This document shows, piece after piece, positions 1 through 10,600 of a stretch of 64,000 nt of DNA. Position 1 is the first letter of the stretch. Each line of letters begins with the position of its first letter. Position numbers and translations under genes: made by a program. The stretch lies in assembly GCA_047967505.1 (NCBI GenBank), contig CM106539.1; one strand, written 5' to 3'. This DNA is from Dipteris shenzhenensis (Eukaryota; Polypodiophyta; Polypodiopsida; Gleicheniales). The notes under the pieces were generated by a model. It searched no databases and had not been told where the DNA came from. It saw only the letters and a program-made list of their open reading frames with translations.

Positions 1-1050
1 CGCACCTTTAGTCGAAAGAGGGGCAGACGCGAGTCGGCCCTCGTATGTGTCGAGCAAACGTGACACGTTGCCTTAGGATCAAACAGACTTCGACCAGAAA
101 AATTGTGGTGGAGCGCCTCCGGACGTGAGTCGGATAAATCCAACTAAGCCGGATGTGCTGTCGGATGCTTGTCGGAATGTGCCCGTCCTAGTTGGACGCA
201 TGCCAGATACCAGTCGGACTGCATGGTCTAGGGAGTCGGACTGCTACTTTGATCACATATGGATTTTGTGTATGTTCCAGATCTCTTGTGATGACATTAT
301 AATTAACCCCTTGTTTGCCAAGATAAAATAAAATTACCTGAGTATATATTTTGTTGCTTTGTAGTTGGTTTGAGTGTCCTGTCGGGCGAGCTATCGCTTG
401 ATGTCGGAGTTGTTCTATCAGGGTGGTGGAGAGATGTCTACTATTGCTGCTGCTGATTTTGTAGTAATCTTTGTTGCTGCTGACTTGCATACTACTCTTT
501 AGTTGATGCTCTTGCTTTCTTCCATCTGTCGGTCATTCCAATCAGGGGGTTGTAAAATTTAGCCACTGCCACTGTCGTGCACTCACAAATACATAAGTTG
601 CAATATTTGGTGCAAGTGCCCTTTGCAGGAGTTCTTGTGTAGGATTGGGCAACATCTGTTTTTGTAATTCAGCTTGTGCTTCATGCAGTTCCCTGCTATG
701 TAATGAATTGTCTGAGGAGATTGTGCCACTTGGAATATAATCAGAGTCGTGTAGAATGTTGTTTGGATCTTCCATTTGTGATGAAGTGTCTACCCGACTT
801 CTATTTCGTGTGAAGTATGCAATACCAATGTGACATGGAGAGATATCTTCCTTAGGCCTATTTGACATGGACTGTGCTTCCCATGAAATAAATGGAGAAA
901 GTTTTACTCACTGGATTTCAATCAATTGATTGTTCTTGAGTTTGAAGCCTCGAATGTTGCTCTGCCTATTGCGACTCCATGTTGTTGTGGGATTGTAGTT
1001 GTTGTAGTTGCTTGTCATTGTCTTTAATGTTGCCTGTTGCCCATCGTTTA
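1..1050. other. No recognised gene; broken open frame on minus strand
   Basis: No family could be recognised. On the minus strand one reading frame stays nearly open from 868 down to 188, as two runs of 108 and 100 codons separated by two stops. It is rich in Gln, Ser and Asn and has no motif I know. The first 250 bases repeat short words such as GTCGGA, which suggests old repetitive DNA. It may be a decayed mobile element, or an open frame by chance. Confidence 0.3.
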
Positions 1051-1054
1051 TCCG

Positions 1055-1318
1055 TTGGTAATCCAACTATTGTTGTCTTGATTTGTTGTCGTCTATGTTG
1101 GTCTTCTTTTCACTGGTAATCCGACTACTATTGTCTTGATTTGTTGTTGTCTGTTGTTGGTCTTCTTTCCGCCAATAATCTAACTATTGTTATCTTGATT
1201 TGTTGTGATCTGGTGTTGGTCTTCTTTCTGCCGATAATCCGACTGCTGTTGTCTTGATTTGTTGTTGTCTGTTGTTGGTCTTCTTTCTGCCAGTAATCTG
1301 ACTGTTGTTGTCCGCCGA
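1055..1318. repeat. Minisatellite, unit about 59 bp, about 4.5 copies
   Basis: A direct tandem repeat. The word CTTGATTTGTTGT recurs at 1077, 1135, 1194 and 1253, giving periods of 58, 59 and 59 bp. Each unit contains TTGGTCTTCTTT and a variable GTAATCCGACT block. The units differ at several positions, so the array is not recent. It is G/T-rich on the + strand and has no coding sense. Confidence 0.85.
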
Positions 1319-1329
1319 ATTTTGTATTG

Positions 1330-3395
1330 ATGCAGTCTAGCTGGTTTGGCTGTAGCTTGCCTCCATGGTTGTTTGCATCTGGCTATTCAATGTGAATGAA
1401 TTGTATGCGGCTTTTGTAGTAATACAAACTACATAGATTTGGTGTGTGAACTATGAATGACCGTTCTCGCTCCAGCCTCGCTACCGTATTTGGTTGGGCT
1501 ATGGGTTTGTTTGTATGAGTGGCGTACTCGCAAGAGAATATTATCTAGTAAATTTGTTTCTTCTTCGACTTGCTTTTGTGTATGTGGAGTTATTGCTTTG
1601 CTATCTTTGCTATTGATATTAGTGTGAAGCAGCGCGAACCAGAGACTCTAGGAATGAACGATGTGAGGATTGCCAAATGTGTTTAGGGTGTATTCAGCTA
1701 ATGAAAACACAGAACACATGTCAACTCAAATGCAACAGGTGCAAGGAGTTGGATAAGAGACTGTCAGGAGCCGGATTGTATGTAGACTGAACTAAACAAC
1801 AAAAGAACAGTAGAGAACTTGTGAATTTGCAAAAACGGATATTTTGTATTATGCTTCAGCATAGATAAACAACAATTGAACTTCAAAATGGGTTGTTATA
1901 GGACTTTTATAGTAGTCCAGATCCCTTCCAACTGTTATGAGTCTGCAGTCAGTTATATCTTTTAGTAACAGCCCTTGTTACAAAACATCATACTATTGCA
2001 TTAGCCCACTACTTATCAGTTACATACAGTGGTATCTACTACATGCTGAGTAACCGCCTTGTGGCATGGGATTGACTTATCCTAACCTATGCTGACCCTG
2101 GGTTATTGGCTACGTAGGTCGAGACTAAGTCTTCAACATCTCTCAACACACAAAGCACCACTTGAATATTTGAGAAAGGATTAAAGGCACAAGAAGACAT
2201 CAACATCAAATACTTAGAATCTCCCTCCCTAGATGAGTGGTTCCTGCTTCCTCCTATGGAGTATTTGAAATCATTCAGTTAAAACATAAGAAGCCAAACT
2301 TATCCCTTCTCTCTCAAGTTTGGAAAAATAGCGGATTGTTTTATATAGCTTCTTGAGGCATAGGCATTGGTTTTGGAACACATGCATCACTAGCTAGCTC
2401 CCAATTTGGAGTGCAAAGTGAAGGAAGATAATGCCCAGAAAAGACCGTCCATTTGCAAGCATGTCCATCACTCCCATGCGACTTTATTTCTAGTGCTTCT
2501 AGATCTCTATACCAAAATGTGTTTTTGTATCACCATTGGATTCTATCTTGTGCTCCTAGAACATGATAAAAACAATCTCAAAAGTCTAGTTTAAGCATCT
2601 TTTGATTGCCACCCAAGAGGTCCAAACTTTGGGGAATTCGTAAAGCTGATATGAATTCTTAGTTTTTTTAGGAAACCTTTCAAAGGCTGGAAGCAACATG
2701 TAATGTTGCTATTACAAATGTTGTACAATGTAGACCTAGCCCATGCCCTCTCAAGCATTAGACCAGGTCCAATGTCTTGAACTAAGCCTTATGATTGTGA
2801 AAAACTATATTTACTATTTAGCTTGAAGAAGAGTGAAAAATATAGCTACATATGTCTAAATCACACTTTACATTTTAAAAATGAAACCTTCTTGTGCTTG
2901 ATTGCAAGACGAAACCTAAGTCCAAAATCTAAACCACTAGTTCCCATAAGCCTCCCATGCTCTTTTCTACACAAGAGCATACACTAGAGCTTAGAGTAGG
3001 GTCAATGTGTGAGGCTTCATATCACTCCACACCTTCCTCATGCTCATTTTCATGTTTTTTGTTTACCTATGCCCATATCATAGTCTTAACTTTTCTACCA
3101 TAGCTCATTTAGCCATTCCATAATTTTTGAATTCATTTGGGAGTTATGAGATTCCAAAGTGGGTAAATATTTCCTATACAGTTTTATAGAAAAAGAATCT
3201 TTTGGGTCACTCTAATGGGTTGCTCTAGTTCAAAAAATTGTTACATCCAATCTATTCATGATTTTCTCACCGAATCACTTCCATCGCATCCCTAATTTTA
3301 CAAACAAAATTCCCGTCTTGGTTCAGAGGAGCTTCTACATGTTGAACAATACCTACCAGGGGAGGGAAGCAAGAAAAGAAAGCTTTCATGATGGA
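1330..3395. other. Intergenic, nothing recognised
   Basis: No gene, RNA or transposon domain is recognisable. Short open frames occur but none shows a family motif. An imperfect direct repeat of about 40 bp built on CCTATACAGTTTT-GTAGAAAAA occurs near 3173 and again near 3471. Confidence 0.4.
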
Positions 3396-3400
3396 TGCAT

Positions 3401-3437
3401 GAGAGAGAGAGAGAGAGAGGGAGGGAGGGAGGGAGGG
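3401..3437. repeat. (GA)n(GGGA)n microsatellite
   Basis: About nine GA dinucleotides run directly into four to five GGGA units. It is a compound purine microsatellite with no coding potential. Confidence 0.95.
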
Positions 3438-3630
3438 ACCTATACACATTCATTTTTTCAAGATCGGGGTGACCTATACAGTTTTGTAGAAAAAAATCTT
3501 TTCTAATGTAACCTTATTTTGGAAAAGTATGTTGTTTTGAAAAAGCGTTCAATTTGTGGGGTGATAGTTGCTTCTTAAGAATTTCATTGAGTAAGACCTT
3601 CATTGGGATACACTGAAGCTATGTGCTAAA

Positions 3631-3936
3631 GGTTTAGCACATGGATTCCAAGATGACTTCCCTTACTAGTTCGCTCAAGAATTGGGACCGGCTCGAGGTT
3701 GCTTGGAGCAAGGATTTTATAGGATGATTCTCACGCAATTGTGATATTAAGATTTAGATTGAGATTGAGAGTAAGGTTTAGCACCAGATCCCAAGATGAT
3801 TGCTCTTGCCATAGTGCTAATTCGAGAAATGAGGCAAGACAAATTCTATGTTGCTTTGAGCAATTCTTAGAAGGGATTTCATGGGACGATTCTTGCACAA
3901 GATCAAGATCAAGATTGAGATTGAGATCAAGAGTCA
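3631..3936. repeat. Degenerate tandem duplication, unit about 145-160 bp
   Basis: The order GGTTTAGCAC, CCAAGATGA, TTGCTT-GAGCAA, ATGATTCT or ACGATTCT, then an AGATTGAGATTGAGA tract appears from 3631 and again from 3775. Each unit ends in a GATTGA/GATCAA-like hexamer run. The hexamer run explains the odd Asp-Leu-Asn-Leu short frames seen on both strands here, which are not genes. Confidence 0.7.
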
Positions 3937-4289
3937 ATCTTCACACGACATCGATGAGGTTCAATACTTAGTGGTTGTTGGTACTTGTGCAAGATTTTGA
4001 AGGTACAACATGAGTACGGGTGACACATGGTACTTCATAGTTCCTGATTGGAATTGTTCTTTGTGATTGAAAGAAATCTTCTCTTATACAAACTTGTATC
4101 AAAATGAAGCTTCAATCATTGATTCTTCCCTGTTTTGAAATCTTGCGAACATTGAGACATCTTAGTTTTTGTCAAAATGTTGTGCGGTTGGTGCCCCATA
4201 AAGGAGGAAAATTTATTTTGGTGGCAAGCTAGTATTAATCGTAGTAGGCAAGCTACCTTCAATGTAGGAGGCATCTCTATACCACTTGT

Positions 4290-4441
4290 AGTGCCATTGC
4301 TATTGATTGCAGTGTATGCACATACTGTCAACACTCTCTACACTACTAGTTATCCAAACATTGCTAGTGCCATTGCTACTGTTGGTAGTGTTTGTGCATA
4401 ATACCTTCGATAGTCTCTACACTACTAGTAATGAAAACCTT
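4290..4441. repeat. Two tandem copies of a 76-bp repeat
   Basis: AGTGCCATTGCTA starts at 4290 and at 4366. Each copy goes on through a GTGTATGCA or GTGTTTGTGCA block and CTCTACACTACTAGT. The copies differ at scattered sites. Confidence 0.75.
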
Positions 4442-4859
4442 GCTATGATGGTGATTAGTATAAATTACCAATGGCAAATAAATAGTGTAATGGTAAATAA
4501 CCAATTTGAAAAACCTTGATGATTTTAACATGCATTCTATACTAGATTCATGGGTGGAGGAATCTAAGTTTGAGAGGGTTGAGGGTCAAATAAAAGAAGG
4601 GTTGAGTATAAGAAGGGATCATGGAGTGTGGGGTAGGGAGCATGCTCTCATAGATTCCCAAAATGAAGGTCAAAGATGTAATGGACAAACTGCAATAGAC
4701 AAATTGTTTAAGAACGTGCATGATGTCATAGGTTCAAAGGATTGTGGGGTAGGGAGGATGTGGGAGAGGGGAGCTCAAATTTAAAATGTAGCTCTAGCTA
4801 TTTTTGGTAAACAAGGTACATTGGGAGGGCATATAATTAAATTCTTAAAAATCTAATGG

Positions 4860-5244
4860 TGGGGGGTGGGTGGAGATTTGAACTTTGACTAATGTGGAGG
4901 GCTCTATTTCAGTTATAATGCTCGAGGCGCACATAGTAGGACCTCAAATGGGAAATTTTATTTGACTTATATAGTAACTTCAAAGGTGAGGTATTAAAGA
5001 AAAGAGAGCATGCATATGATTTGCCGACTACTTACCTTTTGTTCTTTTTTCTCAAGTAACCCACGTTAGTGAGTGAAGCATTATACCTTGGGACAAGTCG
5101 AAGTCATTGACTTACCTCATTTAGAAATAAATAAATGGTTTAAATAAAGGGAGGTTAATGGGATCAAAGGAAAGGGGCGTGGAGTGCAATGAAAGGAAGG
5201 AAGAGAGGTTGAAAATGCAAAGAAAGTTTACATAGGAATCTAAG
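4860..5244. other. Intergenic upstream of the ATPase gene
   Basis: A G-run (GGTGGGGGGTGGGTGG) lies near 4857. Otherwise this is plain sequence with no recognised gene or element. Confidence 0.3.
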
Positions 5245-5790
5245 GTAACGACGTTGGACAATGACGACTCGTCCGTTCGAATTGCCGTTATTCTAAGCCA
5301 CCCTTCCTTCCCGGGCGGCCTCTCGCTGACTTTGATATATCAAAACCCGCCAGCTTCGCTTCCCAACTCACCATCTTCCTCCCATGCCTCCCCCCTCCCT
5401 CCTCCTCCTCCTCCCAAGGTTTCTCCCTCTCTTTGCTTGTTTCTTACGACTCTTTTTCTCCACACTTGATCTGCCTCCTCTCTCGAATTGTTTCCGCTTC
5501 GAACCCATTTTGTGGATTTGGATCGAAGCGTCGAATATTTAACGTGGGCGATCCCAATTTCGCACGTTTCTTAAAATGGACGCGTTGTGAAAGCGAAAGC
5601 ATTGATTACGAGTTCGCCTATGAGTATGTTAAGGCGCAGGGTGGCGGGACGGCCTGCGGCTTTCGAGGTCACACTAATCGGGGCTTAATGCTACATGCGA
5701 GCACGCATACTCTCCTACAGCTTTCAGAGAAGAATATTAACCACGAACCACAGCCACAATCGAGTGAAAAACGACGATAGGGGTCATACG
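5245..5790 (+). promoter_or_regulatory. Candidate promoter and 5' leader of the HMA5-like gene
   Basis: This block stands out from the AT-rich surroundings. It is richer in GC and CpG, and has a C/T-rich tract with CTC repeats at about 5375-5480, as is common in plant 5' leaders. TTGATATATCAAAA at about 5325 could serve as a weak TATA-like site. It lies 1.1-1.6 kb upstream of the first ATG, so a 5'-UTR intron would be needed. No copper-response GTAC cluster stood out. Open frames of 71 and 115 codons overlap here, but their low-complexity Pro/Ser content argues against coding. This is inference only. Confidence 0.35.
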
Positions 5791-6795
5791 CATTTCTTAG
5801 TTAACCTTCGAGGTTCAAACTAGCCACCTCAAGTATATGCTTGTGCGTTTCCAATGCTGAATGAGCTTCAATCTTGACTAACGTAAAATTCTAACCGATC
5901 TACATAGTAAGGCTTTTTTCAAGTGTATCTACTAGAACGTAAAGATGCCCAGCAGAAGCATAACGTTTTCACAATAGCATGCGATCCATAGATAAATCGT
6001 TCTGAATTTGTAGAAGTATAACCCTCTACTCGGTAAAGCTGGGAAATCAGACTCGATTGTTGTTTTGTAGTGTTTTCAGGCTAACTGTATTCGGAGGTCC
6101 CTGGCCTCACTTTCACCAAATGTGTAAAAGCGGGTCTGCTTTAGCACTACCTCTAAAAAGTTAAGTGCCTAGTTAGGACTTGGAACTTGATCAGTGATAT
6201 ATTTTACCCCTTTTTTGGTTTTTGGAAAATCAGTATCGGCGGTCACTCATGCTACCATGAGTTTTCTCACTGACACTCGATCCTTTCTAAAGTCCTTAAT
6301 CTCAGCGAAATAAAATATTTCCCTTACCTATGCTAAGGGTAAAGGCTTTGCTTGAGAAATTGTTTGCTTTCTCGATCTCTACATTGCTTCTGCCCACAAT
6401 AAGCCATGTGGTGGTTCCCACAAGCCTTTATACTTAGTTGTTGGAAACCCTCACCAACCAGTTTTCAAAATAAACGCTGATTTTTCATCGATTTCGTCAA
6501 TTGCTGAGAAAACTGGCGGTTGTGCTGCCTCACTTTATATTTTGAGGTCGCTTGTGGTCTGGTAATAGTTTTGGCCTATTTGGTGTTCTTGTCCTTTTCT
6601 ATGAGAACGCTAACTAATGGGCTGTTTGTAAAATTCATAAGCTATGTCTCCTGTTTCTGTGAAAATTAAAAATAATACATTTTCCTTTTGGCAGAGCTAA
6701 AAATAGGATCTAGTAGAACCAAGCCAGTTGCAACCCATTTGATAACATGTAAGTTAATTTTCTTGCTCAAACTTTGAATTACCTTTCTTTCGTAG
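5791..6795 (+). other. Possible 5'-UTR intron
   Basis: No gene is seen in this 1-kb stretch. It ends in a good 3' splice site: a pyrimidine stretch, ACCTTTCTTTCGTAG, with AG at 6794-6795. The ATPase start codon lies 80 bp downstream. This fits a 5'-UTR intron joining the leader block at 5245-5790 to exon 1. The 5' splice site is not identified. Confidence 0.3.
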
Positions 6796-6874
6796 GCAGT
6801 TGTGCAGGGAAAGGAATGGAGATTTGACGTGTTTTTGGATCTTTGTCTCCAGTGCCAAGTCTGAACCAGACAAT

Positions 6875-7171
6875 ATGGCTGGCCACATTATTGATATGGC
6901 AATTGGGAGGGTCAACTCCAGCAAGGGCTCTCCTAGTAGATTGACACTTCTTCAAGCCCCACATTATCCGTCAATGCCCCGGTATCCTACATCAGATGTT
7001 GCAGATGCTGCAGAAGTATGCAAGATAACCTTCAAAGTTTCAGGAATGAAATGTGCGGCATGTGCTGGCTCAATAGAAAAAGCTGTGAAGCGTCTGCCAG
7101 GCATTGAGGATGCAACTGTGGCCGTCCTTCAGAACAAAGCCCAAGTCATTTACCATCCTATGTTTGTTGAT
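6875..7171 (+). CDS. HMA5: HMA5-like ATPase exon 1 (residues 1-99)
   Basis: Encodes the N-terminus and most of the first heavy-metal-binding domain, with GMKCAACAG at residues 57-65. The frame stays open upstream to a stop at 6755, but 6875 is the first ATG in it. The donor is GAT|GTAAGG at 7171/7172. A short frame that runs past the donor to 7216 is intronic. The N-terminal 45 residues are not recognisable as a targeting signal. Confidence 0.9.
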
Positions 7172-7591
7172 GTAAGGACTTCTCATACCCGCGCCACTGT
7201 TCTTACACGACTATGAATTTTGTACATTAATGTGTTTAATCGGTGGATGGGGTTGATTTCCACGTGTTTTGGTTTTCCTTAACAATGTAAGCTTTGGAAT
7301 AGGAGTTTCTTTTATTGATTACACTGATATTGTCTGAATTTCTCCTGCGGTTAGCAGCTTTTAATGAGGGGATCTCCATTGTAATGCCAGTGAGACACCA
7401 GGAAAACAGAAACAAACAATAGGACAGAGGGGAACTCCTTTTCTAAGTCATGTTAGGCATTACTAGCTCAGGTGTGGCGGCTGTCAACACTATCAAATAT
7501 TGTAGGGTGTGAAACTGTGCACATTTTCCACACACACACACATATATAAAATAAAGAATGATCCATCTTTCAATGATGAGTACCATTACAC

Positions 7592-7645
<54 letters not shown>

Positions 7646-10600
7646 GATATGATATGATTGTATTAAAGGCCGCATGAGACCCTTCAAAGTCTATGGGACT
7701 GGGGATCACTATCACCTAATAGTGATCCCTTACAACCACTGAAAGAAAATATTACAAACTTTATGTATTGAGTACTTGTTGGGCTAGTTTGTGCGTTAGA
7801 CCTAGTAAGTAGCTTCCTAGCTTTTTGGCTGGCTGCACCAACAGATTTTTCAAATTGTCTCTGCTGCCCTCATATCTTTCTTAGATGTGAGCCTAAGCTG
7901 TACATCTTAGGAGTACATGCTGCACATTTTTTGCCTCAATCCCGTGGAGCATATTTTACAGGTCCTTTCCTCTCTGGGGGTCTTGCCCACCTACCCCTCT
8001 CCACCTCGAGATCATGTGAACTAGTTCTGATTTTGCAGATTAAATGTCTTTTAATATTGATATGTCTTCCCCGAGGTATTTCTGCATTCCATAGCTGTTC
8101 ATTGAGTTGATTTCCTGATTGTAGTATTGCATTTTTTGTACACGGGTCTTGCCATATATTCTATATCATTTTCTGCATCACTATTTCCCTGATTTCACAC
8201 GCATTGAAATCTTTCGGTGCAGACCAAGGTGAGCTACTTGGTTGAATTTGGCCCTTCCTAAGGTATTCCGTTAATTGTCTTTCGACCTCACGCTCCTCTG
8301 TTTCACTAAGCCTATATGGGGTTTTGCAAACAGGGGTAGATCCAAGAATCGAATCTATTTTATGATCTACTTCTCTCTTAAGGAGTAAAACATCAGGTAA
8401 ATCAGACGGAAAAACATCTTTAAATTCAAGCATTAAATCATTGAAAGAAGATTTATACTTTTTAACATTATAAAAACAAGATTACTTCTTTCTGATGCAA
8501 AAGACATAAAATCACCAATAAAAGTAAGTTCATAGAGATATACCTCACATTCTTCTTGGTGTAGTAGTTGTTCCAATTCCATCGAACAAATAAGAGGAGA
8601 GTTGGGCACATCATGTTCTCCTTGAATCTGGAAGACTCTACCATCTTTTTCAAACTATACAACCAAGACTATGTCCAAGACTGTAAGCTATGTCCAAGAT
8701 TATACAACCATTCTTGACCAAGCACTACATCTGTTTGATCAAGATGCATGATTTGAAAATCCAAGGCATCCCGATAGCCTTGAATATCCACCTCTACACC
8801 ATGTATCATGGTGTCCCAGACCTTTTTATCACTGCCCTTTGCCAAAGAGACCACATATTTATGGGCACTTGGACTCTCAGGCAATTTTAATTTCTTAACT
8901 AATGAGTAGTTCAAGAAACTATGTGTTGCACCATCATCGACCATCACTCTTACCCTTTGTCCCTTGATTTTTCCATGCATCCTGATTAAATCATGAGGAC
9001 CAAAGGTGGGCTAAATCATACATACAAACATAAACTATTCCAGATGCACATTCCGGCACACCCTTGATGGAGCAAGGATCAATAGTCCATGGGAAACTTC
9101 ATGGCTTGCCCACCTCTAGTGGCAACACACATGATCCACAACCTGGTACTCACTCTAGTTGCATCAGCAGAAGACTCATTTGGGCATCCTCATCCCAACA
9201 TGATCTCACTCTGACTTTGGTTTGTTGGTTTACAATTGGGAGAGAGACAATGACTATGCATGGGAATACCCTTAGATCCAACAAGGTAACACATAAGACT
9301 AACAATCATTTGAGGGGGACAGCCCAAGGCAGAGAACCCTTATTAACCACACACACATAAACATTCCTAATTTGAAGATGTGGGGAAATACCCCCCTTTG
9401 ATGGCATATCTTGTCATTTTCCTCATTCTCTTCCAAGCTACCATAGTGTGAGATTCATTGTCATTGGAGAGGTTCTTGGTGTAGCCAATCTTGTAACTCC
9501 TTTGCTCTTTGTCCTTCTCCACACACTTTAATGTATCTTGTCCATATTCTGCAATACAAGATCCTTGTAGTCCTTCACCTTCTTTGAGTGTCCAAGTCTT
9601 AAAAACATTTTGTGAATCATATGGACTGAAGAGGGTCTTACCACTTGTCATGCAAGGGCAGTGTCTGCTCTTGTACAAGAGGTGGTCATGATTGTATGGC
9701 AAGGTATAGTCAACCAAATGCAAGTACATTTCATACATCATGAAAGATACTGAAACCATAACTAAGGCATCTTCAAAATAAGAATCATAATGGTTGTAGT
9801 TGAAACCTTTGTTCCAATCAATCCATTGGAAATCATCATGCAAGTCATGATATATTCTTCCTTCATGTAAGCTCTTGTCATTGTCAATTCACACCAGTCA
9901 ACTAGTCAACTAGTCAACAAGATAGTATGACTTGAAATCCACTTCAAAGTATCATAACCTCAATCCTCAACATAAAAGGTGAAAAATGCATTCAACCTTC
10001 CAATGCTGACAGTCAAAGAACAGTTTGACTGAGATTCAGTCAACACATATAGTCAAACTTAGTCAAAACTGCCAAAAATGCTCAAGCTTCATATAGAGAT
10101 CTTGGAGGCCAAAATTGAGGTGGTAGAGAGCAGCTCTTTGAGTGAATTTGGTGCGCAATAAAAGGTCTATTGATAGAGAAGACCTACAGCCAAGCTTGGG
10201 TAAAGAAATGCGTCAGGTCGCCATAGTCAAGAGCTTCAATCCCGACTGGTTTTTCTGTCAATACGCCACAGATAGTGGACCATTGGCCTTGAAAATTCAT
10301 CAGCAGCTTCCTAAGGAGGTCGCCCAGTAATAGCTCAGAGCATTTGAGCAATGGTGACTCCAGCAGGCTCAATTTGAAGAAATGGCGCAGAATGGAGTGA
10401 GGAGCAGCACGAGGTGTAGACGCCTTATTTCTTCAATTCCTCCCAGTTGGAAGTGCGCCCTAACTAGGGGAAACTACAGCTGAAAGGGCAGGTGCAATGG
10501 TTCAAAGATGAAGGAGAACAAGTTGGAAATTTCGTGGGAAGAAGGAGAAGAAAAGCTTCAAAAACCTTCATGGTGAAGAAGATGATGACATGGCACTGAA

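Noticed and set aside
3731-3971. Frames rich in Leu-Asn-Leu-Asp and Arg-Leu-Arg
   Set aside because: Made by GATTGA/GATCAA hexamer repeats read in two directions.
5254-5780. Small protein genes of 71 and 115 codons
   Set aside because: Low-complexity Pro/Ser/Leu text from CTC repeats, with overlapping frames. Better seen as leader or promoter sequence.
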